Below are positions 10,640 through 19,640 of a stretch of DNA of 64,000 bases, piece after piece. Below the pieces are notes generated by a model. The model was not told the DNA's origin and searched no databases. It saw only the letters and a program-made list of their open reading frames with translations. Made by a program: the position numbers and the translations under genes. Each line of letters opens with the position of its first letter. Position 1 is the first letter of the stretch. The stretch comes from Acestrorhynchus altus (lineage: Eukaryota; Chordata; Actinopteri; Characiformes; Acestrorhynchidae), in the NCBI GenBank assembly GCA_034509495.1, contig CM067510.1:28309186-28373185 (forward strand). Direction: 5' to 3'.

Positions 10640-10647
10640 TGACGTCA
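10640..10647. promoter_or_regulatory. CRE palindrome in presumed comtd1 promoter
   Basis: TGACGTCA, the full CREB/ATF palindrome, lies within GTGACGTCAC about 200 bp upstream of the comtd1 start on the minus strand. That is a typical distance for a functional CRE in a TATA-less promoter. Binding is inferred. Confidence 0.5.
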
Positions 10648-10940
10648 CGATGTTGGTGCGCTTATATTACACACATGGAGCTAAACAAGTGATATCAAAA
10701 TACAAGTCCTCTCCTACAATTGTACATTAAGGAAAAGTGTAAACATATGAAATGATGATTGTACACAGGTCATTCATATATGCGCACAGTCAAATGCGGT
10801 TACTTTCAGAATATTCACAATGATCATGTGAGCTCTGCTATGAGCCATGTGATCTGTGCTGTGAGTCATGTGCTCTCGGCGTGATCATAGACTATCAGTC
10901 CACACCGGTCCTGCGCATCCGGAGGCAGAGAGGGGGAGGT

Positions 10941-10962
10941 TTTATTATTATTATTATTAGTA

Positions 10963-10998
<36 letters not shown>
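10941..10998. repeat. (ATT)n microsatellite
   Basis: About 19 TTA units with one 'agta' interruption. Confidence 0.95.
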
Positions 10999-11119
10999 TC
11001 AAGACCAACTTTTGCTGGTAGTTTGTTACAGATGGTCTAAATTTTAAGCTTTTAAGGTGGACACCCAGATGAAAACATCTCTTGTTCACCATAGTTGCAT
11101 TAGATTTTGGTCTTGATAG

Positions 11120-11290
11120 TCAGGCTGTTCAGGCAGTTTGTCGTAGTTGTCGACCAGCCTGGTGAAGCTGGTCACCCAGATTGGTCATGGTGATCCTGCT
11201 GGTCAACCAGCATGGTCAGGTTTGGTCATACTAGTTATTTGACCAATGTTGACCATTTTGAGCTGGCCAGATTGTTTCTTTGAGCAGAGT
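11120..11290. repeat. TGGTCA/CCAGC-rich inverted-type repeat
   Basis: Repeated 'ctggtcaaccagcatggtca' motifs in both orientations (gaccagc, gctggtc, ggtcaaccagc). Such text is typical of palindromic non-autonomous DNA transposon ends in fish. The family was not identified. Confidence 0.5.
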
Positions 11291-11714
11291 AATAATAAAC
11301 AGCAATAATGCAACTCAAAGCCCAAAAACCTGACCATTAAATATACAGTTCACAGCTGCAACATCTGGAGGAGACTAGGGTTAAACTGAATGTGAAGAAA
11401 TATTACAGAAGTAACTACACTGTTATTACTGCTGTTGTTCAGAACAGCAGTTATTTGCAGGTCTCTTTCACTCTATAACCCAAAGGCAGGTTTTAAACAG
11501 AAAAGCGACGGACAGAAGTTGAGCAGGTCAGTCTGGGTCTCTCTGGCTGAGGTGAGATCATTTGTAGATGAATGAGAGAGTAACTCACTGTGTTCAGCTG
11601 CTGCTGCTGTTGGTCCTCTGAGGTTCTTCCTCTGATTAAAATGGTTGAGTCTGGGGGAGGAGTTTACACACACTGCGAGAAACACAGTCAGTGTGAATCA
11701 GCAGAAAATCAACA
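11291..11714. other. Intergenic sequence, no gene recognised
   Basis: Lies between the TGGTCA-rich repeat and a tandem-repeat ORF. Short open frames on both strands lack homology or splice support. Confidence 0.4.
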
Positions 11715-12041
11715 GTGAGCATTGTGCACAAGCTATGCTTCACCCATGCTTCAACATCTATGGCTGTGTCAGATGCCCATGCTTCTATATCTATGGCGGC
11801 ACCTGCTGGCCGTGCTTCAACAACTGCTCCAGCATCTGCAGCACCAGACGCAGTTCGGAGGCAGTTCCTGACCAGTGTTCCAGTGTTGAACACGGAGCCC
11901 ACCACCAGTGTTCTTGTGCCGGAGGCGGCGCCAACTGACAGTATTCCAGTGTCAGAGGCAGCACCCACCACCAGTGTTAAAATGTCGGAGGCGGTACCTG
12001 CCACCAGTGTTACAGTGTCTGTTAACAGCTACCATACATGA
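11715..12041 (+). other. Repeat-bearing open frame of unknown nature
   Basis: A 108-codon open frame. Its first part is Ala/Ser/Thr-rich. Its second part (about 11893-12020) has three to four imperfect copies of a roughly 13-residue unit resembling TTSVLVPEAAP, TDSIPVSEAAP and TTSVKMSEAVP, that is, a 39-bp minisatellite kept in frame. It has no domain I recognise, no splice sites I could support, and begins without a strong Kozak context. It may be part of an unidentified retroelement or only a minisatellite. I infer no function. Confidence 0.3.
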
Positions 12042-12134
12042 AAACAGAAACTTTGATTATGGTGCCCAAACTTTTGCACTCCACTGTTAATTAATAATAA
12101 AAAATAGCTACGTAATTCTACTAATTTACGTATG

Positions 12135-13563
12135 TACAGTGCATCTGGGGAAAGTATTCACAGTGTTTCACATTTGTTACAGCCCCAAAATAGATTCAGT
12201 TCATTTTTACCCTCAAAATTCTACACACAGTACCCCACGATGACAAAGTGAGAAGTTTGAAATTTCTGCAAATTTATTAAAAATAAAACAAAAATATAAA
12301 ATGTACATAGGTATTCACAGTCTTTGCTCAATACTTTGTTGAAGCACATCTAGCAGCAATTACAGTTTCTCTGAGTATGATGCTACAAGCTTGGAACCTG
12401 TTTTTGGGGAGTTTTTCCCATTCTTCTTTGCAGAAACTTTCAAGTTCCACCAAACAGCTGTTTTCAGATGTCTCCAGAGATGTTCAATTGGGTTCAGTTC
12501 TCGGCTCTTGCTGGCCCACTCAAGGATATTCACAAAGTTGCCTGTCACTCCTTTGTTATCTTGCCTGTGTGCTTAGGTTCATTGTCCTGTTGGAATATAA
12601 CCTTCATCCCAGTCTGAGGTCCAGTGCGCTCTAGAGCAGGGTATCATCAACTCTAACTAGTCTCCCAGTTCCTGCTGCAGAAAAACATCTCTGCGGCATG
12701 ATGCTACCATCACCATGCTTCACTGTAGGAGTGGTATTGGCTAGGTGATGAGCAGTGCCTGGTTTCATCCAGATATGATGCTTGGCATTCAGGCCAAAAA
12801 GCTCAATCTTTTTGTTTCTCTTGGTCTGAGAGTCTTTTAACTGTGTTTTGGCAAACTCCAGATAGGATGTCATGTGCCTTTTACTGAGGATTGGCATCTG
12901 TATTACCACTTTAACATACATGCATGGTGGAGTGCTGCAAAAATGGTTGTCGTTTTGGAAGTTTCTCCTCTCTCCATATAGCAATGTTGGAACTCTGTCA
13001 GAGTGACCATATGGTTCTGGGTCACCTCCCTAAAACCCAATCACAGTTTGGCTGATCAGCCAGGTCTATGAAGAGTACTGGTGGTTCCAAACTTCCTCCT
13101 TTTACAGATGATTGAGGCCTCTCTGCTCATTGGGTCTCAATACAAACCTGGCTCAGAGGTCTACAGACAATTTCTTATATTTCATGGCTTGGTTTGTGGT
13201 CATGTACTGTCTACTATGGGACCTTATGTAGTCCAGTGTGTCTTTCCAAATCATGTCCAATAAACTGAATTTACCACAAGTGTCCAATTAAGCTGTAGAA
13301 ACATCTGAAGGATGAACAGTGGAAACAAGATGCACCTGAGCTCAATTTTGAGCCTCATGGCAAAGTCTGTAAATACTTATGTATATTATATTTTGTGTTT
13401 TTATTTTTAGTACATTTGCAAATTTTTCAAAACAATTCTCAGTGTAATTGTGGGGTATTGTGTGTAGAGTTTTGAGGGAAAATTAATTTGATCCAATTTG
13501 CAAAAAGGCTGCAGCAATGTGCAGAAAATGAAGCATTGTTAATATTTTCTGAATGCACTGTCT
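12135..13563 (-). mobile_element. Full-length but degenerate Tc1-like transposon
   Basis: Inverted ends: the left is 'acagtgcatctgg' then 'aaagtattcacagtgtttca' at about 12136-12170, and the right is its diverged complement at about 13515-13565. Inner matches around 'ctacacacagtaccccac' pair with 13454-13480. The transposase remnant lies on the minus strand (for example FFCSTPP and PGTAHHLANTT-like text near 12720-12940, and SKSRELNPIEHLW-like DDE text near 12490) with several frameshifts. It lies between comtd1 and znf503. Confidence 0.85.
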
Positions 13564-14160
13564 GCACATTACATAGACAGACAAACAAAATTAAAAATAG
13601 ACCCATATATTATACATAAGTCTATTTGATGTGTACAGGTATGTGAAAAATGTGTTTGATATTTGTTATGTGTGCATATATGGCCATATATTTTTTATAT
13701 GGCAGGCTCCACCATAATCTTCTCCAAAGACCACTGATGTGCTGCACTTGTTTCTAATTTTACACATTTTAAGTAATGAGAAATGTGGGTGTCCTAGTTT
13801 TGTCCTCAAAAGAAAATTACAATTTGACATTTCTTCAGTTTTATTTGTTTAGTTATTTTTACCTCCATCTCTCAGTTCAGTTTAAATGAAGATGAAATTC
13901 CATTTCTTTCAATATATCTTAAAAAAGTGTGCCATTTTGTTCACTGTATTTGATGCTAATCAGTCCAAAGTGTCATTTAATCACAGTTTATCCAAGAAAC
14001 CAAAAATGCAAGGCATATTAAAATCCACTACAGTTGGGTGTTTTTGCCACATTTTAATGTTCTCAACAGTAAAACAGCATGAATGTCTTTTTAATGTTCC
14101 CTGAGTTCCATTGTACAAACCTCTTTTCCTCCATCAGACACACTGAAATATATAAACATA
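13564..14160. other. AT-rich spacer downstream of znf503-like gene
   Basis: No exon or repeat recognised. A short imperfect palindrome 'tatatggccatatat' lies near 13675. An extended znf503 3' UTR could reach here. Confidence 0.35.
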
Positions 14161-14163
14161 AAA

Positions 14164-14276
14164 TTTATTGAAGCGAGCCAGACATCTGGGTCCAAACCTA
14201 TTATGTACATTTTAGTTCAGTTCATATATTCAAATAAAGCACTTTGAGTCTGTCTGAAATGTGATGTTTATTTATT
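14164..14276 (-). terminator. Candidate polyadenylation signals of znf503-like gene
   Basis: On the minus strand AATAAA occurs at 14276-14271 and 14272-14267, about 120 nt past the stop codon, and again at 14169-14164. Which one is used cannot be told. Confidence 0.45.
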
Positions 14277-14392
14277 TCTCACTTCTATGTAAAGTAAATA
14301 AATTATATCCAGTCCTGAGATGGACACTGCAGCATAGAAAATAACAAAATCATCAGCTATTTTAATAATAATTTCATCCTCCTCTAGAGTGT

Positions 14393-15724
14393 TTACTGGT
14401 AGCCCAGGCCAGAGGCAGCGGTCAGTCTCTGTCCGTACAGCCCATAAGGGGCATAATACGCCCCCGTGGCTCCAGGGGCTCCCAGGGGACTTTTGGAATA
14501 AGGATGAAAGCGGCTAAGTCCTAGCGTATGATGTGGGGTCCTAAGCCCCAGTGGACCCCCTGGACCCCCTGTCGGGGGTATGTGCATGTGACACGCCATA
14601 GCAGCGGTTAAGGAGGGAGACCCTGGATATCCTGCTATTGACTTGTCTGTGGCAACGAATGCAGTATGAGACCGCAGGTGGTTCAGCAAGTCTTCCGAAG
14701 AAGCAAAGCGCTTGTCGCAAGGTCCGTTAGCTGAAACCCAGTTGCAGACATGTGGCTGAGGGTCGTTGGGCAGTATGAAGCCATATGGGTACAAAGGGTG
14801 ACCACTTAATGTGGCAGAAGAAGGGATTCCAGACAGTGGGTGAGAGGGGTAAATCAGTGGGTATTTTAGTGCTGTGTGGGAATCGTTTGAGTTGCTAGCA
14901 CTGGCAGCACCTGGTAAATGCTGGCTAGTGCAGTGGTAGCTAAGGCAATATGGGTCTCGGCACAGACCTGCTGAGATGATGGATGGTGGAGACGTTCCAG
15001 CCAGTGGGCTTGTTCCAGGCTTGTTGCTTAGAGAGCTAGCTGCCGCTAGCTGTGCACTAAGCAACTGACTGCTAGGCTTTGTTGGGTCCAAGGTCACACT
15101 GTGGGACAAGAAGTGCTGAGGGTAGCTAGCATATGGCCCTACCATTCCACCAGGGAATGATACTCCAGCAGGGGCTAGCGGGAAAATGGTATGACCAGGC
15201 CGGTATGGTGAAACTGGGGCCACAAGACCTGACCCAATGTTGGAAACAACAGTCCCTTCAGATGTAGTGGATTTAGATGTTTCTTGCAGTTGGCTTGTCT
15301 CACTGCTGAGTCCTGCTGAACTGCTGCTTGAGCTTACTGTCCCAGAACCCTCACTTGGAGACGCTTTATTACTCTCAGCCTCCTCCTTCTCCTCTCCGTC
15401 TCCTGTTTTAGAGTCTGTGACTTGAGAAAGGTTTAGGGAGCCTGGGCTGCCAGTCCCTGGTGTGAACGGACGGCCAGGGGTGCTTGTTACCCGGAAACCA
15501 CATTTATCCCCAGTAGATGGTGAATTTTTCTTTTCTGGGGACTTTGTATAGGGTTTAAAACTACATTTGTCTTCTGCGCCGATGTCGCTGATCTTCAGTG
15601 GTGCAGATTTGGAGTCTTTGCCACTGGACTGATTCTGGAGTTTAGAGGAGGACATGGTGTCTGGCTTCCCAATTTGAGAACATGTCTGTGCCAAAAGGGC
15701 CAGGGGACTTTTCTTGGCATCCAA
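14393..15724 (-). CDS. znf503: znf503-like (nlz/NET family) zinc-finger repressor, coding exon 2
   Basis: This exon encodes residues 82-524 after a TTTTCACAG acceptor and ends LYGQRLTAASGLGYQ-stop, the hallmark C-terminus of NET proteins. Domains in full-protein numbering: the LDAKKSPLALLAQTCSQIG motif (82-100), the FKPY Groucho/TLE-binding motif (137-140), a Ser/Thr-rich acidic middle, a conserved VAPVSPYRPG segment (about 249-258), a Cys motif CRDPYCLSYHC (336-346), and one atypical C2H2 finger, Cys408-x8-Cys417-x12-His430-x3-His434. These nuclear proteins are transcriptional repressors working through Groucho/HDAC in hindbrain, eye and limb patterning. LKISDIG, NWVSANGPCDKRF and HPLYPYGF favour ZNF503 over ZNF703. 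At 524 residues it is shorter than mammalian ZNF503 because alanine/glycine tracts are absent. Confidence 0.93.
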   Translation of the reverse strand: MDAKKSPLALLAQTCSQIGKPDTMSSSKLQNQSSGKDSKSAPLKISDIGAEDKCSFKPYTKSPEKKNSPSTGDKCGFRVTSTPGRPFTPGTGSPGSLNLSQVTDSKTGDGEEKEEAESNKASPSEGSGTVSSSSSSAGLSSETSQLQETSKSTTSEGTVVSNIGSGLVAPVSPYRPGHTIFPLAPAGVSFPGGMVGPYASYPQHFLSHSVTLDPTKPSSQLLSAQLAAASSLSNKPGTSPLAGTSPPSIISAGLCRDPYCLSYHCTSQHLPGAASASNSNDSHTALKYPLIYPSHPLSGIPSSATLSGHPLYPYGFILPNDPQPHVCNWVSANGPCDKRFASSEDLLNHLRSHTAFVATDKSIAGYPGSPSLTAAMACHMHIPPTGGPGGPLGLRTPHHTLGLSRFHPYSKSPLGAPGATGAYYAPYGLYGQRLTAASGLGYQ

Positions 15725-16586
15725 CTGTGAAAACAAACAGTCAGGTTTAGAAGATGTGGTGTACAGTTTAAAGGCCTGTTTGCTACAGATAAAGACTAAG
15801 AAAAATGAGGGGTTTAAACAGTAACACACCAACTAGGTTAAAGCCATTTTCAGAAGACATGTGGAGCTCAGTTTTACAATGAAAACATATTGTAGATATA
15901 TATTAAGCCATGTGCAACACCAATCATTAAAAATTAGATTTTTTAATCAGATTACTTGCTTTCTGTAAAATGTTTACTACTTGTTATACATCTGTATTTC
16001 AGTGTTTCAAAGCTGTTTAAATGATTTTACAGTTACTAGCAAGTCAGTTCATCATTTTTCATTTGTAGTTTTTATTCATTATAATCAAATTTTAAAAATG
16101 GGGCAAGTGTATAGTATTTAGCTACAAACGAGCTTTAACATGCTTCAATACAGAAATGCAGAAAAGTAACAGTTTAATCTAAAATCTAACAATACTTGAG
16201 CTGCAGGCGAGTGTCTGAATATTCACATTCGCCAGAAGGCGTCGCCCTTTAGCTGAATTTAAAACTGACTGCTGAAAGCCAGCACCGTTGTAGTTGTCTT
16301 TGCTTTCCAAAAAGTGAGAGGGAAGAATGAAAGGACCAAATGGTGATGTAAACACTATAAAATGTTTTAAAAGTGAAATTGAACTGAAAAGCACTCATTA
16401 ATACAGTATTAAACAGCATATATGAACAGCATTAAACTATAATTAAACCTTACATATTTCATTGCTTGGTTACCCTAATGACATTTCCCTTATTTTTAAT
16501 ACTTTTAATGAAAGAGGCTCGAATGTTACCACTTGAAACCACTGAAGTCATCTAAAACTGATTGAAGCTTGAGAACTTTGAGGCTT

Positions 16587-16642
<56 letters not shown>

Positions 16643-16818
16643 CACAGCTTGTACATGTTTTTTAGTCTATATTGAAAGAACAGCTCAGTGTTGCTGCATT
16701 AAGTTTATTCTTTTAAACACATTAATGTACTGTTTATTAACTAGAGTCGTTTAAAAGTCCCATCCTTCCAAGCTGACTCTACACCACTGACTCAAACACA
16801 GGCTCGAAGTCCACCTAC
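15725..16818 (-). other. znf503: znf503-like intron
   Basis: A single 1,094-bp phase-0 intron bounded by GAG|GTAGGT and TTTTCACAG|TTG. Phase and position between SPIE and LDAKK match the NET family. It contains the (AT)n run and otherwise unique AT-rich sequence. Confidence 0.9.
16592..16640. repeat. (AT)n microsatellite
   Basis: About 24 uninterrupted AT units within the znf503-like intron. Confidence 0.97.
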
Positions 16819-17061
16819 CTCTATGGGGCTGGTGGGGGTGGAGGGCAGGGGGTGCAGGTAGTCCGGGTGCTGCCCCGCGTGTCGTCCGTGCCCCCTGGCG
16901 GTCAGCATACTGATTAACCGGACGGGTAAACGGTGCCGTTGCCTGTCCGGATCCACCGGCGCTGTGAGCTGTCTGTGGACTTTCCCGACCTCCTCTAGAC
17001 CGCCCCTCCACACTGGACCCAGAGACTTCAGTCCGGCAGAGTCCGGGGGTAGCGCGATCAT
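16819..17061 (-). CDS. znf503: znf503-like coding exon 1
   Basis: This exon encodes residues 1-81 (MIALPPDSAG to TPTSPIE), ending at GAG|GTAGGT. The start is the first in-frame ATG of the open frame, with G at -3. Residues 39-81 align with the conserved NET N-terminal motif: RQ-RLPV, MLTAR, HPDYL-PLPSTP-SPIE. Compared with the usual NRLPIKVLKMLTARTGH, the copy is diverged: LISMLTARGHGRH replaces KVLKMLTARTGH, and three extra residues precede HPDYL. Residues 1-36 have no family match I can see. Joining to exon 2 keeps the frame exactly. The divergence could reflect relaxed selection or a teleost-specific paralogue. Confidence 0.85.
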
Positions 17062-17105
17062 GACCCCACAGCCATGCACGAGCGAACACCCACAGATCCA
17101 ACCAT
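17058..17105 (-). promoter_or_regulatory. uORF whose stop overlaps the main start
   Basis: On the minus strand an ATG at 17105 opens a 15-codon frame (MVGSVGVRSCMAVGS) with a second in-frame ATG at 17075. It ends at TGA (17060-17058), which overlaps the main start as ATGA. A separate ATG at 17182, in a near-ideal context (GTCACCATGG), opens a 7-codon uORF that ends at 17161-17159. If transcription starts upstream, initiation at 17061 would need leaky scanning or reinitiation. Confidence 0.5.
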
Positions 17106-17269
17106 GAAGACGCAGTAAAGTGGTTCTAAACTGCTGCCCCGCGCCGGCGGCTCGTCTGTTAGCAGGGAAAGTAGTTTTCCATGGTGACCGCAATCACATC
17201 ACACAGGCGCGCGCAGTGACTCCTCTGTCTGCGGGCGCGCGAGCCGCGCGATTAAAGCGCCGCCGTCGG

Positions 17270-17274
17270 CCAAT
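17270..17274 (+). promoter_or_regulatory. CCAAT box
   Basis: GGCCAATCAGAG is a full NF-Y-type core, about 210 bp upstream of the znf503-like start codon. It is read on the plus strand; NF-Y works in either orientation. Confidence 0.55.
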
Positions 17275-17337
17275 CAGAGCACGAGAACGGAGAGCGTCAT
17301 CATCAAGCCCGTTTAATATTAAAGAGCACCAAGAAGA

Positions 17338-17345
17338 ATTTGCAT
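17338..17345 (-). promoter_or_regulatory. POU octamer motif
   Basis: The minus strand reads ATGCAAAT, the consensus octamer for POU factors, about 280 bp upstream of the znf503-like start and close to the CpG-rich block. Confidence 0.4.
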
Positions 17346-18619
17346 ATTTTAGGTTGAGGGTCGTTTGGGCTTGGGTGAAATTCTAATGTTCACAGTCTGA
17401 ACTGTCCTGAACCTGGACCTACCATACCTAACTGACCTTCATCATGTTCCGAACCGATGTACTGATTTTATCATTATTATTTTCAATGTTACTGTTTTTA
17501 ATTTTCTTAATTTTTAATTTAACTTACATTTTTTTTTCTCAAAGTCACACCACAGGACCAATATTAATTGTTAATGATTTATCAAAGTAAGACATTTTTA
17601 CCCTAATAAAGGATGTGAACTTCAGACTTCACATCACAGCCCAATATCTAAGCGAATTTCTGCCTCTTTTCTGACAAAATAACCCCTGTAATTGTCCATC
17701 AAACAGTCTGTTAAAATAAAACAGATTATCAATGTCACGCCACAGGACATCACAAAACTTTAATACAAAAATTATTGTGATTATTATTCTAAGGGGTTTT
17801 GTGCATCTGCGCATTAAATCTTATAAATGAAATAGAATTCAAAACAATTTCAGGTGTTTCTGGTTTATTCAATAAATGTTCATATTATATACCTTATATT
17901 ACAACACAGCACAGGACATTCTCCCTGTTTACCTTACAGTAAAAACAAAATAAAAAAAACAAGTAAAACAGGTACATTCTGATTTGTTTCATTGACACAA
18001 ACAACCTTCTTAACATTTTTACTATAAAAGGGACAACATTTTTTTGCATCAATTTATGTAATTAAAAATGACATTGAAATAAACCCAAGAAACCACTGAT
18101 ATCACAGCTGCATGATTTCGTGTTGCAGGCAGAATCAGGGGGCAAATGGGGGTACATTTACTCATCTGTCTGACATGGAAATATTGTGGGTAAGTGTTTG
18201 AGGGCAGTTGAATATTAATCTCAACAAACAGAACCTTCATATCATATTTATCATCCCTCTTTGACACTGTATTAGACTGCTCTTCTGATCTCAGGCCCTG
18301 ATCTGTATTCCTCCTGGAGGATAGCAGATGATCTAAAGCAGTTTTTATGCTCTGAAAGCCCATTTGCTTAGTGCAAGCAGTGTAACATGTGAGCGATATT
18401 GTGATTGATCACTGGGTTCCTTTTTTTAGGCTGTGCTTGTCAGCTCCTGCCCCTGTGTGTGAGTTATTAGGGCAGAAAAGTGGGAGAAGGGTGGCCATAA
18501 ATCCAGCACTCCAGGCACAAACTCCCTTTATTGTGTGTGTGATAGATGACCCTCCATACACTGCCAGCACATGCTTCATCAGCCTACTCAAGGGGCCAAG
18601 AGCAGTGAACACCTCTGAA
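17346..18619. other. Upstream flank of znf503-like gene, possible non-coding element
   Basis: No gene found. Most of it is AT-rich unique sequence. 18380-18600 is more complex and lacks repeat signatures ('gagcgatattgtgattgatcac', 'ggccataaatccagcactcc') and could be a conserved regulatory element. That can only be shown by alignment. Confidence 0.3.
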
Positions 18620-18822
18620 TGACTCATTCACGCACTCAATGACTGACTCACTGACTGACTGACTAATTGAACCACTAACTGACTAACTTCCAGTCTGACT
18701 GACTGACTAACTGACTGAATCACTGGTTGACTGATTGAATTAATGATAGACTGAATGAGTCATTGTTTGGTTAAATGATCATATTACTAACTGACTGACT
18801 GACTGAATCACTGACTAACTCT
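18620..18822. repeat. Degenerate (ACTG)n minisatellite
   Basis: GACTGACT-type tetranucleotide repeats with many substitutions, including 'tgactgactgactaa' and 'actgactgactgaatcac'. Confidence 0.85.
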
Positions 18823-19640
18823 GATCGGAGGTAATCTGGGGGAGTTTTTCAATAATTTGTTGGACTTTAGATGATCTTATTGAACACTTCATACAGTGGT
18901 GAGGGGATGTACATACATTTTGGCTAAGGTGTAGGTCATACGAAATTAGATAATGATCCAAGATTGTTGAGGTTTGGGAAAGAATATTTATGTTATCTAT
19001 GCTAATATCCACAATCAAGTGGGATTACAGTAATGTGTCAGCCCGGTTACATTTTGATAATGCCTACAGACTCTAGGATTGAGTTAATGACCTTTTTAAT
19101 GGATTGCCTATATTCTCAAAGTGAATGTTAAAATCTCCTACAATTATTACAAGACTGCAGGTAAATCACTAAAGACATTTTTCTTTTAAAAACTCTGGGT
19201 AGGGTCTTGATGGTCTATAAATATTAATTAATGAAAGTGCATTCTTGTTTGTTGGTAGATTGGTTATGTTAAGAGAAAGAATCTCAAAGGAAGTAAAGGT
19301 GTTACAGTGTTTCTGATTAATATATAAAGTATACAGACTCCATCTCCTCTGCCTCATAGTCTCATGCTGTGTACACAATTATAACCTTCAGGGGTGGCTT
19401 CCTTTAGTGCAAGGTATTCAACAATTCTAATCTAAGTTTAATTGAGGCACAAAACATTGAGTCTCTGGTAACTTACAATTTTATTCACAATGACTGATTT
19501 TGAATATAGTCATCTAATATTGACTAGACCAAACATTAGTTTGAGATGTTACTTTTACAATTTGAATATAATAACTGAATATTGATAAAGTTTTTGATTA
19601 AGACAGGTTGTATATTTTTTCTATGTTTAGAATTAATTCA
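18823..19640 (-). mobile_element. LINE-A fragment (endonuclease region)
   Basis: The minus strand encodes shifted fragments matching the APE endonuclease of the long LINE-A copy at 50380-51220. For example, ILDHYLISYDLHLSQNV corresponds to the SDH-motif region ISDHYLISFELQLCQNV, and SLINIYRP to SLINLYRP. Both ends are truncated and several frameshifts are present. Confidence 0.8.

Larger units (their letters stand above)
16800..17290. promoter_or_regulatory. znf503: CpG-rich promoter/first-exon region of znf503-like gene
   Basis: A sharp rise in G+C and CpG ('gcgggcgcgcgagccgcgcg', 'ccgcgccggcgg') in an otherwise AT-rich window. It covers coding exon 1 and the presumed 5' leader, as in CpG-island promoters of developmental regulators. 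No TATA box is evident. Confidence 0.8.

Noticed and set aside
15725..15832. Start of the zinc-finger protein at 15832, giving 479 residues from one exon
   Set aside because: The first 36 codons read through a splice acceptor (TTTTCACAG) and do not match the family, whereas the exon 1-exon 2 junction restores SPIE-LDAKK exactly.
16751..17193. Other minus-strand frames, and extension of znf503 exon 1 upstream to 17193
   Set aside because: The upstream extension has no ATG in frame. The overlapping alternative frame does not carry the NET-family motif or join exon 2.
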